A DNA stretch of 64,000 nt from Profundibacter sp033851955 (GCA_033851955.1 JAWSVK010000020.1:138594-202593); one strand, 5' to 3'; counted from the stretch's first letter, positions 8,054 to 15,720 are shown. A program made the numbers and translations. The notes: generated from the letters alone by a model not told the origin.

Positions 8054-8293
8054 CTAAAACGCTTTGAACGTCAGCGTGGTCAGGGACCGTTTGATGCCCT
8101 TAATGTCCAACAATTGATCGCTGATAAATTTGCCAACGTCCTGATCCTCGGGGATATACAGCTTCATCATCAAATCATAATCGCCAGATGTGGAATACAG
8201 CTCCGAATGGATTTCCCGCGCGATAATTTCCTTGGCGACCTTATAGGTTTTACCAGGGCGGCAGCGCAGTTGAACGAATACACAAGTGGACAT
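8054..8293 (-). CDS. Stand-alone Lrp/AsnC ligand-binding (RAM) domain protein
   Basis: A 79-residue protein that matches only the C-terminal half of Lrp/AsnC regulators: CVFVQLRCRPG, then STSGDYDLMMKLYIP, the beta-alpha-beta RAM fold. There is no DNA-binding domain. Start ATG with GGAG six bases ahead. Such stand-alone RAM proteins form the same oligomers as Lrp proteins and may bind amino acids or modulate full-length Lrp members. It is divergent from hisB with a gap of 143 bp. Confidence 0.85.
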   Translation of the reverse strand: MSTCVFVQLRCRPGKTYKVAKEIIAREIHSELYSTSGDYDLMMKLYIPEDQDVGKFISDQLLDIKGIKRSLTTLTFKAF

Positions 8294-8436
8294 GGCGATC
8301 TCCGAGTTCATTAGGTGGCGCAAACTTGGCACGAAAACCGCACCTGCCACAAGAACCATCACACATCGCTTGGATTTATCCCCCACCCCGCCTATAGAGA
8401 CGCAGACACCTATGGGCACAAATGGCGGAGACGATC

Positions 8437-9024
8437 ATGCGCACAGCGAAAATCACGCGAAAAACCGCAGAGACGGACATTTCGGTTGAACTCAATCTGG
8501 ATGGCAGCGGCGTTTACGACAACCAAACCGGCGTCGGGTTCTTTGACCACATGTTGGATCAATTGTCGCGCCACTCGTTGGTGGATATGACCGTGCGCGC
8601 CACGGGTGATTTGCACATTGATGACCACCACACAGTTGAAGACGTGGGCATTGCAATTGGTCAAGCATTGGTTGCGGCTGTGGGCGACAAAAAGGGCATC
8701 AACCGCTATGGCGAATGCCACTTGCCAATGGACGACGCCCAAGTGCGTTGCGCGCTGGACCTGTCTGCGCGCCCGTTTTTGGTATGGAATGTCGACATGC
8801 CGACCGCCAAGATCGGCAGCTTTGACACCGAATTGGTGCGCGAGTTCTTTCAGGCCTTGGCGACACACGGCGGCATAACCCTGCACATTGACCAAATCCA
8901 CGGCTTTAACAGCCACCACATCGCCGAAGCCGCGTTCAAGGCCGTCGCACGTGCGTTGCGCATCGCGCTGGAAACGGACCCGCGGAAATCGGATGCTATT
9001 CCATCGACTAAGGGAAAACTCTAA
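8437..9024 (+). CDS. hisB: Imidazoleglycerol-phosphate dehydratase
   Basis: A 195-residue single-domain HisB that dehydrates imidazoleglycerol phosphate to imidazoleacetol phosphate in histidine synthesis. Mn-binding motifs are present twice, as in the family: DHHTVEDVGIAIG near residue 65 and SHHIAEAAFKA near 160. The fused histidinol phosphatase domain of enterobacteria is absent, as usual in alphaproteobacteria. I start at the second ATG, which has GGAG six bases upstream; the ATG at 8422 has none. It abuts hisH directly. Confidence 0.96.
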   Translation: MRTAKITRKTAETDISVELNLDGSGVYDNQTGVGFFDHMLDQLSRHSLVDMTVRATGDLHIDDHHTVEDVGIAIGQALVAAVGDKKGINRYGECHLPMDDAQVRCALDLSARPFLVWNVDMPTAKIGSFDTELVREFFQALATHGGITLHIDQIHGFNSHHIAEAAFKAVARALRIALETDPRKSDAIPSTKGKL

Positions 9025-9663
9025 GTGCTGACAGTCCTGATTGACTACGAAAGTGGCAACCTGCACTCGGCTGAAAAAGCCTTTCAACGGATGGCGGTTG
9101 AGGCCAACGCAGGCGAGGTGATCGTCACCTCAAACCCTGACGACGTGCTGCGGGCCGACCGTATCGTGTTGCCGGGCGACGGCGCTTTTCCGGCCTGTAA
9201 AACCGCGTTGTTTGACCACTCCGGCCTGTTTGAAGCCACCCGCGAAATGGTGATCGACAAGGCACGGCCCTTTTTGGGCATCTGTGTGGGCATGCAGATG
9301 ATGGCCACGTGGGGGCGCGAGTATCAGGACACCGAAGGCTTTGATTGGATCGGCGGCGAAATCGTCAAAATCACGCCCGAGAACAAGGCCCTAAAGGTCC
9401 CGCATATGGGTTGGAACGATCTGGTAATCGACTGCCCGCACAAGGTGCTGGACGGCGTGACGACAGGCGATCACGCCTATTTCGTGCACAGCTACAAATT
9501 TGAAGTCGCCGACCAAGCGCATCGCTTGGCGCATGTGGAATACGGCGGCGATATCACCGCCATCATCGGCCGCGACAACATGCTGGGAATGCAGTTCCAC
9601 CCAGAAAAAAGCCAGAGCGCAGGGCTCCGGCTGATCTCGAATTTTCTTACGTGGACGCCTTAG
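9025..9663 (+). CDS. hisH: Imidazole glycerol phosphate synthase, glutaminase subunit
   Basis: A 212-residue class-I glutamine amidotransferase that supplies ammonia to HisF for making imidazoleglycerol phosphate and AICAR. It starts at GTG immediately after the hisB stop, giving MLTVLIDYESGNLHS. Catalytic Cys is in FLGICVGMQMM, and the His/Glu pair in MQFHPEKSQ near the C-terminus. The oxyanion region lacks the usual glycine form of other amidotransferases, as expected for HisH. It ends 2 bp before the stop of a convergent gene. Confidence 0.96.
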   Translation: MLTVLIDYESGNLHSAEKAFQRMAVEANAGEVIVTSNPDDVLRADRIVLPGDGAFPACKTALFDHSGLFEATREMVIDKARPFLGICVGMQMMATWGREYQDTEGFDWIGGEIVKITPENKALKVPHMGWNDLVIDCPHKVLDGVTTGDHAYFVHSYKFEVADQAHRLAHVEYGGDITAIIGRDNMLGMQFHPEKSQSAGLRLISNFLTWTP

Positions 9664-9664
9664 C

Positions 9665-10057
9665 TTAGTTTACGCGTTTCCAATTGCCACCATCGCGGCA
9701 AATCCCAAAAACGCAGCCCTTAATATTTAGGCTGTTGCCCTTAAGCGTCATTTTCGACGTATAGGTTTTATCACGATCCGGTGACCAAACCTTGCCACTG
9801 TCGTAATGACCGCCGCCCTGCGGCACCATGCCCCAGATGATCCGCTTGCCGATGTTGTCGGTGGTCAACGGCGCGCCGCTGCTGTCAAATGATTTGACCA
9901 GAATGCCGCAAACCTTGGCGCCGCACATCGAAATTTTGATATGGCCAAAATTACCATTGTCGTCTTTAGCCGTTTTCCAAGTGCCCTCAGCCGGATCGGC
10001 AAAAGCCGGTGCAGCCAGTGCGAAAATGAACGCAAATATCAGCCCTAGTTTCTTCAT
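9665..10057 (-). CDS. DUF2147 secreted protein
   Basis: A 130-residue protein with a Sec signal peptide (MKKLGLIFAFIFALAAPAFA, cleavage likely after AFA) and a DUF2147 domain: GTWKTAKDDNGN near the start of the mature protein and paired cysteines (MCGAKVCG and GCVFGICR). The family is lipocalin-like in appearance and periplasmic, with no settled role. Ribosome site GGGAGGAC. It is antisense inside the histidine block between hisH and hisA. Confidence 0.85.
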   Translation of the reverse strand: MKKLGLIFAFIFALAAPAFADPAEGTWKTAKDDNGNFGHIKISMCGAKVCGILVKSFDSSGAPLTTDNIGKRIIWGMVPQGGGHYDSGKVWSPDRDKTYTSKMTLKGNSLNIKGCVFGICRDGGNWKRVN

Positions 10058-10204
10058 TTTGAAGTCCTCCCATGAATTATGCCTCTACCCTGCGCAGGAT
10101 GCGGCATTTTGGCAAGCCTTACGTGAGGTCGCCACATCCGCTTTGCAATTGCTGCGGCGACGTGCAAAACAGCGGGCGAACATATGCAGATAAGGCGCGA
10201 AACT

Positions 10205-10930
10205 ATGATCCTATACCCCGCAATCGACCTAAAAGACGGAAACTGCGTGCGCCTGATCAAAGGCGACATGGAGCAATCCACCGTGTTCAGCGACAGCCCC
10301 GCCTCTCAGGCCCGCGCCTTTCAGGATGCGGGTTGCGAATGGCTACACTTGGTCGATTTAAACGGTGCCTTTGCGGGTGAGCCTGTGAATGGCGCTGCGG
10401 TCGAGGCGATCTTGGCCGCAACCGATGTGCCGGCGCAGCTAGGCGGCGGCATCCGTGATATGGCAACGATTGAGCGCTGGATTGAACGTGGTATCGCACG
10501 GGTTATTCTGGGCACGGTTGCGGTCGAAAACCCCGATTTGGTGCGTCAGGCTGCCGCCGCCTTCCCCGGCAAAGTCGCCGTTGGCATTGACGCACGCGAT
10601 GGCCGTGTCGCCACCAAAGGCTGGGCGACAGAAACCGACGTGATGGTCACCGATTTGGCGCGATCCTTTGAGGACGCAGGCGTCGCCGCGATCATCTACA
10701 CCGACATCAACCGCGACGGCGCCATGCAAGGCCCCAACGTCGAGGCAACGGCGGCCTTGGGCAATGCCGTGAGCATTCCTGTGATTGCCTCAGGCGGGGT
10801 CAGCTCGATGGCGGATCTAGAAGCCTTGCGCGATTGCGGCGCGCCTTTGAATGGCGCCATTTCAGGCCGCGCGCTGTATGATGGGGCGCTAGACCTAAAG
10901 CAGGCCATAGCCGCACTCGAGGGTAAATGA
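10205..10930 (+). CDS. hisA: ProFAR isomerase
   Basis: 1-(5-phosphoribosyl)-5-[(5-phosphoribosylamino)methylideneamino]imidazole-4-carboxamide isomerase, 241 residues, a TIM barrel of the histidine pathway. The N-terminal half has PAIDLKDGNCVRL with the catalytic Asp and LGGGIR; the C-terminal half has YTDINRDGAMQGPN with the second catalytic Asp and ASGGVSS phosphate-binding loop. The start is taken at MILYPAIDLK because family members begin there; the ATG 21 bp upstream adds a poorly conserved tail. Its stop overlaps the next ORF by 4 bp. Confidence 0.96.
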   Translation: MILYPAIDLKDGNCVRLIKGDMEQSTVFSDSPASQARAFQDAGCEWLHLVDLNGAFAGEPVNGAAVEAILAATDVPAQLGGGIRDMATIERWIERGIARVILGTVAVENPDLVRQAAAAFPGKVAVGIDARDGRVATKGWATETDVMVTDLARSFEDAGVAAIIYTDINRDGAMQGPNVEATAALGNAVSIPVIASGGVSSMADLEALRDCGAPLNGAISGRALYDGALDLKQAIAALEGK

Positions 10931-11298
10931 ACAATCCTAATTATTCTGACCCCACCGCCTCTATAATGCTGCTCGCTTGGTGTGTAATCTTATCCCCGGC
11001 TTTCTTAGCATGGCCTTGGATATTTCTTACGCGCCTTGAGCAGGTTCAAAAACTCTTGATCCGCGCATTTTTTGCGGTTTTGCCCGCGCCATTCTTGATC
11101 GCATACATATACTCAAAACTCTCCTACTATTGTGCTCACGGATCATATGATCAGAGATATGCAGATTGCGGCTCCATATCGGATGGTCTTGCCAATATGT
11201 TGCCCATGGCCCCGGTTTTCCTACTGGTTGTGCCCGCAGCATTAGCCGCGTTCTATTGTGTTGCTCTTGAGCTTGACCGCCCCGTGCGACATAAATGA
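10927..11298 (+). CDS. Small membrane protein with cysteine loop (his-block family, member 1)
   Basis: A 123-residue inner-membrane protein with about three hydrophobic segments and no recognised family. Between the second and third segments is a loop with YCAHGSYDQRYADC, then a helix ending FYCVALELDR. The same plan (C-x-x-G or C-x-G, about eight residues, C, then a helix ending YC...E-L-R) occurs in the product of the ORF at 12828 and more loosely in that at 12316. The ATG overlaps the hisA stop, so it is read with the his genes. Codon usage is AT-richer than in hisA. Function unknown. Confidence 0.65.
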   Translation: MNNPNYSDPTASIMLLAWCVILSPAFLAWPWIFLTRLEQVQKLLIRAFFAVLPAPFLIAYIYSKLSYYCAHGSYDQRYADCGSISDGLANMLPMAPVFLLVVPAALAAFYCVALELDRPVRHK

Positions 11299-11335
11299 GC
11301 CGACCAAATACGCTGGCCTGCCTGAAGGATTAATC

Positions 11336-11782
11336 ATGGCGCACATCACCAAAACCGAACTGCCAGAAAACAGCCTGCTGCAAGACTATTTCCAAGACGG
11401 TGACTTTCTGGATTGCTACCGTGTTGAGACATCGCTGAATGCCGATGAGGCCGCAAAACAAGCCATGAGTTTTCCTGCTTGGGTCAGCGGGTTGATGTGG
11501 CTGCGCAACAAAATCGTCGCGCCCTTTGGTCTGCGCACCGACACGCCTGACGGAGACACAATCGGTGTTTTCCCTGTTACGGCGCGCGGTGACAACGAAA
11601 TCCTTATGGGGTTTGACGACAGCCATCTGGATTTTCGCATCTCATTTCTGACTAACGGCACCCATGCCTTTGGGGCCACTTGGGTGCGCCGTCACAACTG
11701 GCTGGGCCGCGTCTATTTGGCGGTGATCATGCCGTTCCACATCTTGATCATGCGCAACGCCATCGGGCGTATCAAACCGTGA
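11336..11782 (+). CDS. DUF2867 family protein
   Basis: A 148-residue protein starting MAHITKTELPENS behind a GAAGGA ribosome site. The conserved features WVSGLMWLRNKIVAPFGL, then FPVTARGDNEILMGFDDSHLDFR, fit DUF2867, a family of unknown function often found alone or fused to NAD-binding domains. A hydrophobic stretch near the C-terminus (LGRVYLAVIMPFHILIM) may associate with the membrane. It sits among the small ORFs of the histidine block. Confidence 0.8.
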   Translation: MAHITKTELPENSLLQDYFQDGDFLDCYRVETSLNADEAAKQAMSFPAWVSGLMWLRNKIVAPFGLRTDTPDGDTIGVFPVTARGDNEILMGFDDSHLDFRISFLTNGTHAFGATWVRRHNWLGRVYLAVIMPFHILIMRNAIGRIKP

Positions 11783-11807
11783 TCATCTGGCACCCTCGAA
11801 CTGCCTG

Positions 11808-12245
11808 ATGAGCACCATAACCTCCTCCCTCACCGGCCTGTTCTTACTAGCGTTTTCCGCAGCAACCCTATTACCAGGCGGATCCGAAGCCGCCTTGCTG
11901 GCGATGGCGTCCTTGTCGGAATACTCCATCTTCACGTTGTTGGCGGTGGCCAGTGTCGGCAACATCCTTGGCTCGGTGTTGAACTATTGGCTGGGGCGCG
12001 TGGCGCTACAATATCAAACCCGCAAATGGTTCCCCGTCTCGCCCGCCGCATTGCACCGCGCCCAAGGCTGGTTCAGCCATTGGGGCCAGTGGTCGGTGCT
12101 GCTGGCATGGGTGCCAATTATTGGCGATCCGATCACCGTGGCGGCGGGCGTGATGCGCATGAGGTTTTGGGTGTTCCTGCTGCTGGTCAGCATCTCGAAA
12201 ACGCTGCGTTATGTGGCCGTGTTGGGGCTGCTCTACCTGTGGTGA
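11808..12245 (+). CDS. YqaA-like DedA/SNARE-associated family membrane protein
   Basis: A 145-residue inner-membrane protein. The N-terminal ATLLPGGSEAALLAM and the following SVGNILGSVLNYWLGR are characteristic of E. coli YqaA-type small members of the DedA/VTT (SNARE-associated) family, and WSVLLAWVPIIGDPITVAAGVMR carries the family's glycine and proline-rich re-entrant motif. The family contains lipid scramblase/flippase-like proteins; the substrate of YqaA types is not known. It reads in the same direction as the his genes. Confidence 0.85.
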   Translation: MSTITSSLTGLFLLAFSAATLLPGGSEAALLAMASLSEYSIFTLLAVASVGNILGSVLNYWLGRVALQYQTRKWFPVSPAALHRAQGWFSHWGQWSVLLAWVPIIGDPITVAAGVMRMRFWVFLLLVSISKTLRYVAVLGLLYLW

Positions 12246-12315
12246 AACCCGCGATAAGGCTGGCCTTGTCAAAACGGACCCCCTAGAAAGAACGTGAACC
12301 CTTGAAAGGCTGACC

Positions 12316-12672
12316 ATGCCCCCACCCGAAATCACCCTATCGCTGGTCTTGGTACTGATCGGTTTCGCAGGCCTGTTCATCAGCGAGACCCGCACCGGCA
12401 AGCTGCTGTGCTTGGGGCTGGCCTTGGCCTTGGTGCCTTGGGCGAACCTGCTGTTGCAGAACATTTTCGCCAGCTGGGGTTGCACCGGAAATACGCAAAG
12501 CGGCGTGACCTGCCCCGACAGCACACCATGGAGCTATTGGATCGCCCTGCCGGTTTTCTACGTGGTGCTCGCCCTGAATGTGGCGACCTTAACGCTCTGG
12601 CCGCTCAGCATTTTGGCCTCGGCCATCTGGGCCGTCCTTTCATGGCTGCGCCGGCGGATCATTGCAAAATAG
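12316..12672 (+). CDS. Small membrane protein with cysteine loop (his-block family, possible member 2)
   Basis: A 118-residue inner-membrane protein with three to four hydrophobic segments. A loop WGCTGNTQSGVTCPDSTPW sits before the penultimate helix, echoing the C-x-G ... C loop of the products of 10927 and 12828, although overall similarity is weak and base composition is GC-rich like the his genes. AAAGG lies upstream of the ATG. It ends 70 bp before the truncated hisF copy. Function unknown. Confidence 0.65.
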   Translation: MPPPEITLSLVLVLIGFAGLFISETRTGKLLCLGLALALVPWANLLLQNIFASWGCTGNTQSGVTCPDSTPWSYWIALPVFYVVLALNVATLTLWPLSILASAIWAVLSWLRRRIIAK

Positions 12673-12742
12673 GCCGCCAACATTGCATCAACGCCCCTGA
12701 GGCCGTAAAGACAAGACAACCCCAAACACACGGATATGTCCC

Positions 12743-12826
12743 ATGCTGAAAACCCGCATCACCCCCTGCCTAGACGTTGCCGATGGCCGCGTGGTCAAGG
12801 GCGTGAATTTCGTTGATCCAGTCTAA
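12743..12826 (+). pseudogene. hisF': Truncated extra copy of the hisF start
   Basis: The first 25 codons are those of hisF (MLKTRITPCLDVADGRVVKG...), differing from the complete gene at 13173 by three bases (one amino-acid change, I to T). Identity stops abruptly after the GAT codon, and CCA GTC TAA closes the frame at 27 codons. It cannot make a working barrel. The stop lies one base ahead of the ATG of the next ORF, so translation could carry over. This looks like the original hisF start displaced by an insertion that supplied a new 5' end. Confidence 0.9.
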
Positions 12827-12827
12827 A

Positions 12828-13166
12828 ATGGGAATCCCATTCTATATAATATTGATTTACTACACCCCAATAACGGCGATGTTTGCTTGGAGTTTTATCG
12901 CAAAAATTGGATATGTTCGGAAAATGTTGTTTTTTTACAGCCTTCTTTCAGCATTTTTCATTAGTGGGTCTTTTACTGCCGATATATATTGCAAGGGCAG
13001 CTTGCTCAAAGGTCTAACCTCCTGCCCAATGGTTCCCAAAAGCGCCCTAGAACACGTTCAACTTCTATTTTTCATCGTGCCAATGTTTTTGTTTTTCTTC
13101 TTTCCAATCGTCACCCTATATTGTGCTGTCGTCGAATATCTGCGTTTTAAGGCCAAAAGGACATAA
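12828..13166 (+). CDS. Small membrane protein with cysteine loop (his-block family, member 3)
   Basis: A 112-residue, strongly hydrophobic protein, clearly AT-richer than its surroundings. It has a loop IYCKGSLLKGLTSC followed by a helix ending TLYCAVVEYLRFK. Aligning from VRKML to EYLR, it resembles the product of 10927 (VQKLL to ALELDR) with both loop cysteines and the YC near the end kept, so the two are probably homologues. It is enclosed by the truncated and the complete hisF starts. The ATG one base after the hisF' stop was preferred over the in-frame TTG at 12813. Function unknown. Confidence 0.7.
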   Translation: MGIPFYIILIYYTPITAMFAWSFIAKIGYVRKMLFFYSLLSAFFISGSFTADIYCKGSLLKGLTSCPMVPKSALEHVQLLFFIVPMFLFFFFPIVTLYCAVVEYLRFKAKRT

Positions 13167-13170
13167 TTTG

Positions 13171-13247
13171 CCATGCTGAAAACCCGAATTATCCCCTGCC
13201 TAGACGTTGCCGATGGCCGCGTGGTCAAGGGCGTGAATTTCGTTGAT
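13171..13247 (+). repeat. Direct repeat of hisF start, second copy
   Basis: This 77-bp segment matches 12741-12817 with three mismatches, all within the first 22 bases of the coding sequence. The two copies are 430 bp apart and bracket the small membrane protein gene. Confidence 0.9.
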
Positions 13248-13934
13248 CTGATTGACGCAGGCGATCCTGTCGATGCCGCCAAGGCCTATGATGCGGCGGG
13301 CGCGGATGAGCTGTGCTTTTTGGATATCAAAGCCACCGTGGAAAACCGCGGCACCTTGTTTGATCTGGCTACCCGCACTGCCGAACATTGCTTTATGCCA
13401 CTGACCATCGGCGGCGGAGTGCGCAATTCGGATGATGTGCGCAATCTGTTGTTGGCGGGGGCGGATAAGGTCTCGTTCAACTCGGCGGCTGTGGCCAATC
13501 CGGATGTGATTGCTGACGCGGCCAACCATTTTGGCAGCCAGTGCATCGTGGTGGCGCTTGACGCCAAAACCGTGTCACCGGGCAAGTGGGAGATCTTTAC
13601 CCACGGTGGGCGCAAACCCACGGGTATTGATGCGGTAGAGTTTGCCAAGCTTGTGGTCTCCAAGGGGGCGGGTGAAATCCTGCTGACCTCGATGGATCGT
13701 GACGGCACCAAACAAGGATTTAACCTGCCGCTAACCCGCGCCATTTCGGACGCAGTGCCGGTGCCGGTGATTGCCTCGGGCGGGGTCGGCACGCTGGATC
13801 ATCTAGTTGAGGGCGTGACCGAAGGGCATGCCTCGGCCGTGCTGGCCGCCAGCATTTTCCACTTTGGCACTTACACCATTGCCGAGGCCAAGAACCATAT
13901 GGCCGAGGCTGGCATTCCAATGAGGCTGACATGA
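13173..13934 (+). CDS. hisF: Imidazole glycerol phosphate synthase, cyclase subunit
   Basis: A complete 253-residue HisF barrel that, with HisH, turns PRFAR and ammonia into imidazoleglycerol phosphate and AICAR. Catalytic Asp is in PCLDVADGRVVKG and the second in LTSMDRDGTKQGFN; phosphate loops are IGGGVR and ASGGVG. Upstream AAAGGACATAATTTGCC provides a ribosome site. The first 75 coding bases are repeated 430 bp upstream (see hisF'). Its stop overlaps the hisE ATG by 4 bp. Confidence 0.96.
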   Translation: MLKTRIIPCLDVADGRVVKGVNFVDLIDAGDPVDAAKAYDAAGADELCFLDIKATVENRGTLFDLATRTAEHCFMPLTIGGGVRNSDDVRNLLLAGADKVSFNSAAVANPDVIADAANHFGSQCIVVALDAKTVSPGKWEIFTHGGRKPTGIDAVEFAKLVVSKGAGEILLTSMDRDGTKQGFNLPLTRAISDAVPVPVIASGGVGTLDHLVEGVTEGHASAVLAASIFHFGTYTIAEAKNHMAEAGIPMRLT

Positions 13935-14239
13935 GTATTTTAGAACAACTGGCTGCGACCATTGAGAGCCGCAAGGGCGCTGATCCTGATGCATCTTGGA
14001 CCGCGAAGTTGCTGTCCAAAGGACCGGAAAAATGCGCCGAAAAATTCGGCGAAGAAGCCGTTGAGGCGATCATTGAAGCCGTCAAGGGCGACCGCACAGG
14101 GCTGACCAGCGAGGCGGCAGATGTGCTCTATCACCTGCTGGTGATGCTTGCGTCTCGGGACGTGGCGCTGGCGGATGTTTTAGAGGAACTGGAGCGCCGT
14201 GAGGGGGTGTCGGGGATTGAGGAAAAGGCTGGGCGGTAA
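13931..14239 (+). CDS. hisE: Phosphoribosyl-ATP pyrophosphatase
   Basis: A 102-residue all-helical MazG-type pyrophosphohydrolase that converts phosphoribosyl-ATP to phosphoribosyl-AMP, the second step of histidine synthesis. The metal-binding pattern is KCAEKFGEEAVEAIIEA with a following EAADVLYHLLV. It is separate from hisI, as in most alphaproteobacteria, and is coupled to hisF by an ATGA overlap. It is the last recognised his gene here. Confidence 0.95.
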   Translation: MSILEQLAATIESRKGADPDASWTAKLLSKGPEKCAEKFGEEAVEAIIEAVKGDRTGLTSEAADVLYHLLVMLASRDVALADVLEELERREGVSGIEEKAGR

Positions 14240-14288
14240 TGGTAGCTGGGGTACACTACACAACCCCAGCGGCTTGGAGGGCCAAACT

Positions 14289-14795
14289 GTGAGAATTAGA
14301 AAAAAGATCTATTTGGCCGCATCATTTGTCGGAGCGTTGATATTGCTACCGTTTCTCCTGATTTCGCTATCGGAATTAAACCTATGGTTGGGTTTTCCAG
14401 AAATCAATTCGGAGGATGTGAAAGCAATTCAAGAGATCCATGGGGTTGGAAGGGATTGCTCGGGCGTGGTTCCAGATCATAATATATTCGGAACGTATAC
14501 ACCAACCACACAAGAGCTTCATTCTTGTGTCGCGAATTCTAACTTGCATCGAATTATTGATAGAGGCGGTCGATTAGGTAATGAATCGGCTATGCATATT
14601 TATCGGTGTGAAACTGACAATTTTGCTGTAGAAATCTTTTATCTTTTCTATAGCACAAAGGATTATTATATGTGCGGCAAAAAAATTGCAGATGAATGGG
14701 GAGAGATACCGCATTATAAACTAGGCGAGATAGCAGGAATGCAATTCGATGAGGTATCTTATTTGACCAAGGCCCTAATTTGGCTTTTTAAGTAG
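14289..14795 (+). CDS. Hypothetical membrane-anchored protein
   Basis: A 168-residue protein, strongly AT-rich beside hisE. One N-terminal transmembrane segment (LAASFVGALILLPFLLISL) is followed by a probable periplasmic domain with five or more cysteines (GRDCSG, HSCVAN, IYRCET, MCGKK). The GTG start at 14289 has GGAGG eight bases upstream, which is why the longer frame from 14199 was rejected. No family recognised. It lies between hisE and a decayed copy of the neighbouring gene's end, suggesting it arrived by recombination. Confidence 0.65.
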   Translation: MRIRKKIYLAASFVGALILLPFLLISLSELNLWLGFPEINSEDVKAIQEIHGVGRDCSGVVPDHNIFGTYTPTTQELHSCVANSNLHRIIDRGGRLGNESAMHIYRCETDNFAVEIFYLFYSTKDYYMCGKKIADEWGEIPHYKLGEIAGMQFDEVSYLTKALIWLFK

Positions 14796-14815
14796 GCAAC
14801 ACGATCATTTTTGGG

Positions 14816-14900
14816 TTCTACAGATTCGAGGAGATAACCCCCGTATTAACCCCTGCCTATCCGCAACTCTCCAACCGGCCCTTGATACCCAATCTTAGGG
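14816..14900 (-). pseudogene. Decayed copy of the 3' end of the CoA-binding protein gene
   Basis: On the minus strand this reads CPKIGYQGPVGELRIGRG followed by a stop, against CPKIEYQRLFGELRMGGF in the intact gene at 15004. The DNA match covers about 85 bp with many substitutions and one or more indels. It joins a palindromic repeat at a shared GGGCAG. Confidence 0.75.
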
Positions 14901-14962
14901 CAGTGCCCGATCCGAGGGCTGGTGCGAAGCGCCCGCCCGTGGGGGCGGATCGGGCGCTGTCC
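14898..14962. repeat. Palindromic GC-rich repeat (65 bp), related to 15526 element
   Basis: GGGCAGTGCCCGATCC at 14898-14913 is inverted, with two mismatches, as GGATCGGGCGCTGTCC at 14947-14962. The same end sequence closes the longer element at 15526-15653. It separates the decayed and intact copies of the CoA-binding gene end. Confidence 0.6.
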
Positions 14963-15003
14963 GGCTTCGCCGTCCGGTGCTTGGGGTTAGGGTTGTGCGT
15001 CCT

Positions 15004-15471
15004 TTACAACTTCGACGAAATAACCCCCGTATTAAACCCGCCCATCCGCAGTTCGCCAAACAGCCGTTGATATTCGATCTTCGGGCAGCGGTTCATCACC
15101 ACGTCCACGCCCCGCGCCTCGGCCAGTGCTGCGGCCTCTTCATTCTCGACTCCGATCTGCATCCAGACGGATTTTAGGTCGGGAAACGCCTCCAACGCCG
15201 CCTCGACAATCGGCGTCACATGTTCGGAGCGCCGAAAGATGTCGACCATATCGACCGACCGCTCAATCGAGGCTAAATCCGGCACAATCACCTGCCCAAA
15301 CAGCATTTTCCCCGCATGGCCCGGATTGACCGGAATAACCGTAAATCCCCGCATCGAAAGATACCGCGCCACGAAATAGCTGGGGCGCACAGGGTTCATT
15401 GAGACACCGACACAGGCGATCACTTTACTGTCGGTCAGGATGCGTTTGAGCGTGCTGTCAGAATAGGTCAT
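15004..15471 (-). CDS. CoA-binding protein (YccU family)
   Basis: A 155-residue Rossmann-fold protein of the CoA_binding domain type: VIACVGVSMNPVRPSYFVARYL at the nucleotide loop, then GFTVIPVNPG, and VWMQIGVENEEAAALAEARG, ending with MNRCPKIEYQRLF. It resembles the N-terminal part of succinyl-CoA synthetase alpha; small stand-alone members such as E. coli YccU bind CoA but have no assigned reaction. Its last 85 bp are duplicated in decayed form at 14816. Confidence 0.88.
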   Translation of the reverse strand: MTYSDSTLKRILTDSKVIACVGVSMNPVRPSYFVARYLSMRGFTVIPVNPGHAGKMLFGQVIVPDLASIERSVDMVDIFRRSEHVTPIVEAALEAFPDLKSVWMQIGVENEEAAALAEARGVDVVMNRCPKIEYQRLFGELRMGGFNTGVISSKL

Positions 15472-15525
15472 GGGGGGACATTACTGTTTGCGAATGAACA
15501 TGCAACCGCTGCTTCAAAAAGTTGA

Positions 15526-15653
15526 GGACAGCGCCCGACCCTGGGGGAGCATCACGACATGATTGGTGAAAAAATTTCCCCAATGAATGCGCCATTTCAG
15601 TATTTTGCAAGCTCGCAAAAGCGCCCTCCAGTGGGGAGGGTCGGGCGCTGTCC
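15526..15653. repeat. 128-bp element with 17-bp perfect terminal inverted repeats (MITE-like)
   Basis: GGACAGCGCCCGACCCT at 15526-15542 is exactly inverted at 15637-15653. The interior has no ORF. No clear target-site duplication could be seen. A 65-bp relative lies at 14898-14962. It is either a small non-autonomous mobile element or a REP-like structural repeat. Confidence 0.6.
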
Positions 15654-15682
15654 GGCAGTGTCGTCCAAGAACACCAGAATAG

Positions 15683-15720
15683 AAAAAGGCGCCCGATCCC
15701 GTAGGAGGAGGATGGGCGCC
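15683..15720 (-). terminator. Strong minus-strand terminator with CCTCCT loop
   Basis: On the minus strand GGCGCCCATCC pairs with GGATCGGGCGCC (one bulged C), followed by TTTTTCTATT. The loop carries TCCTCCT, complementary to a Shine-Dalgarno core. It lies 113 bp past the stop of the rRNA methyltransferase gene, so it may end that transcript or a separate small RNA. Confidence 0.75.
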
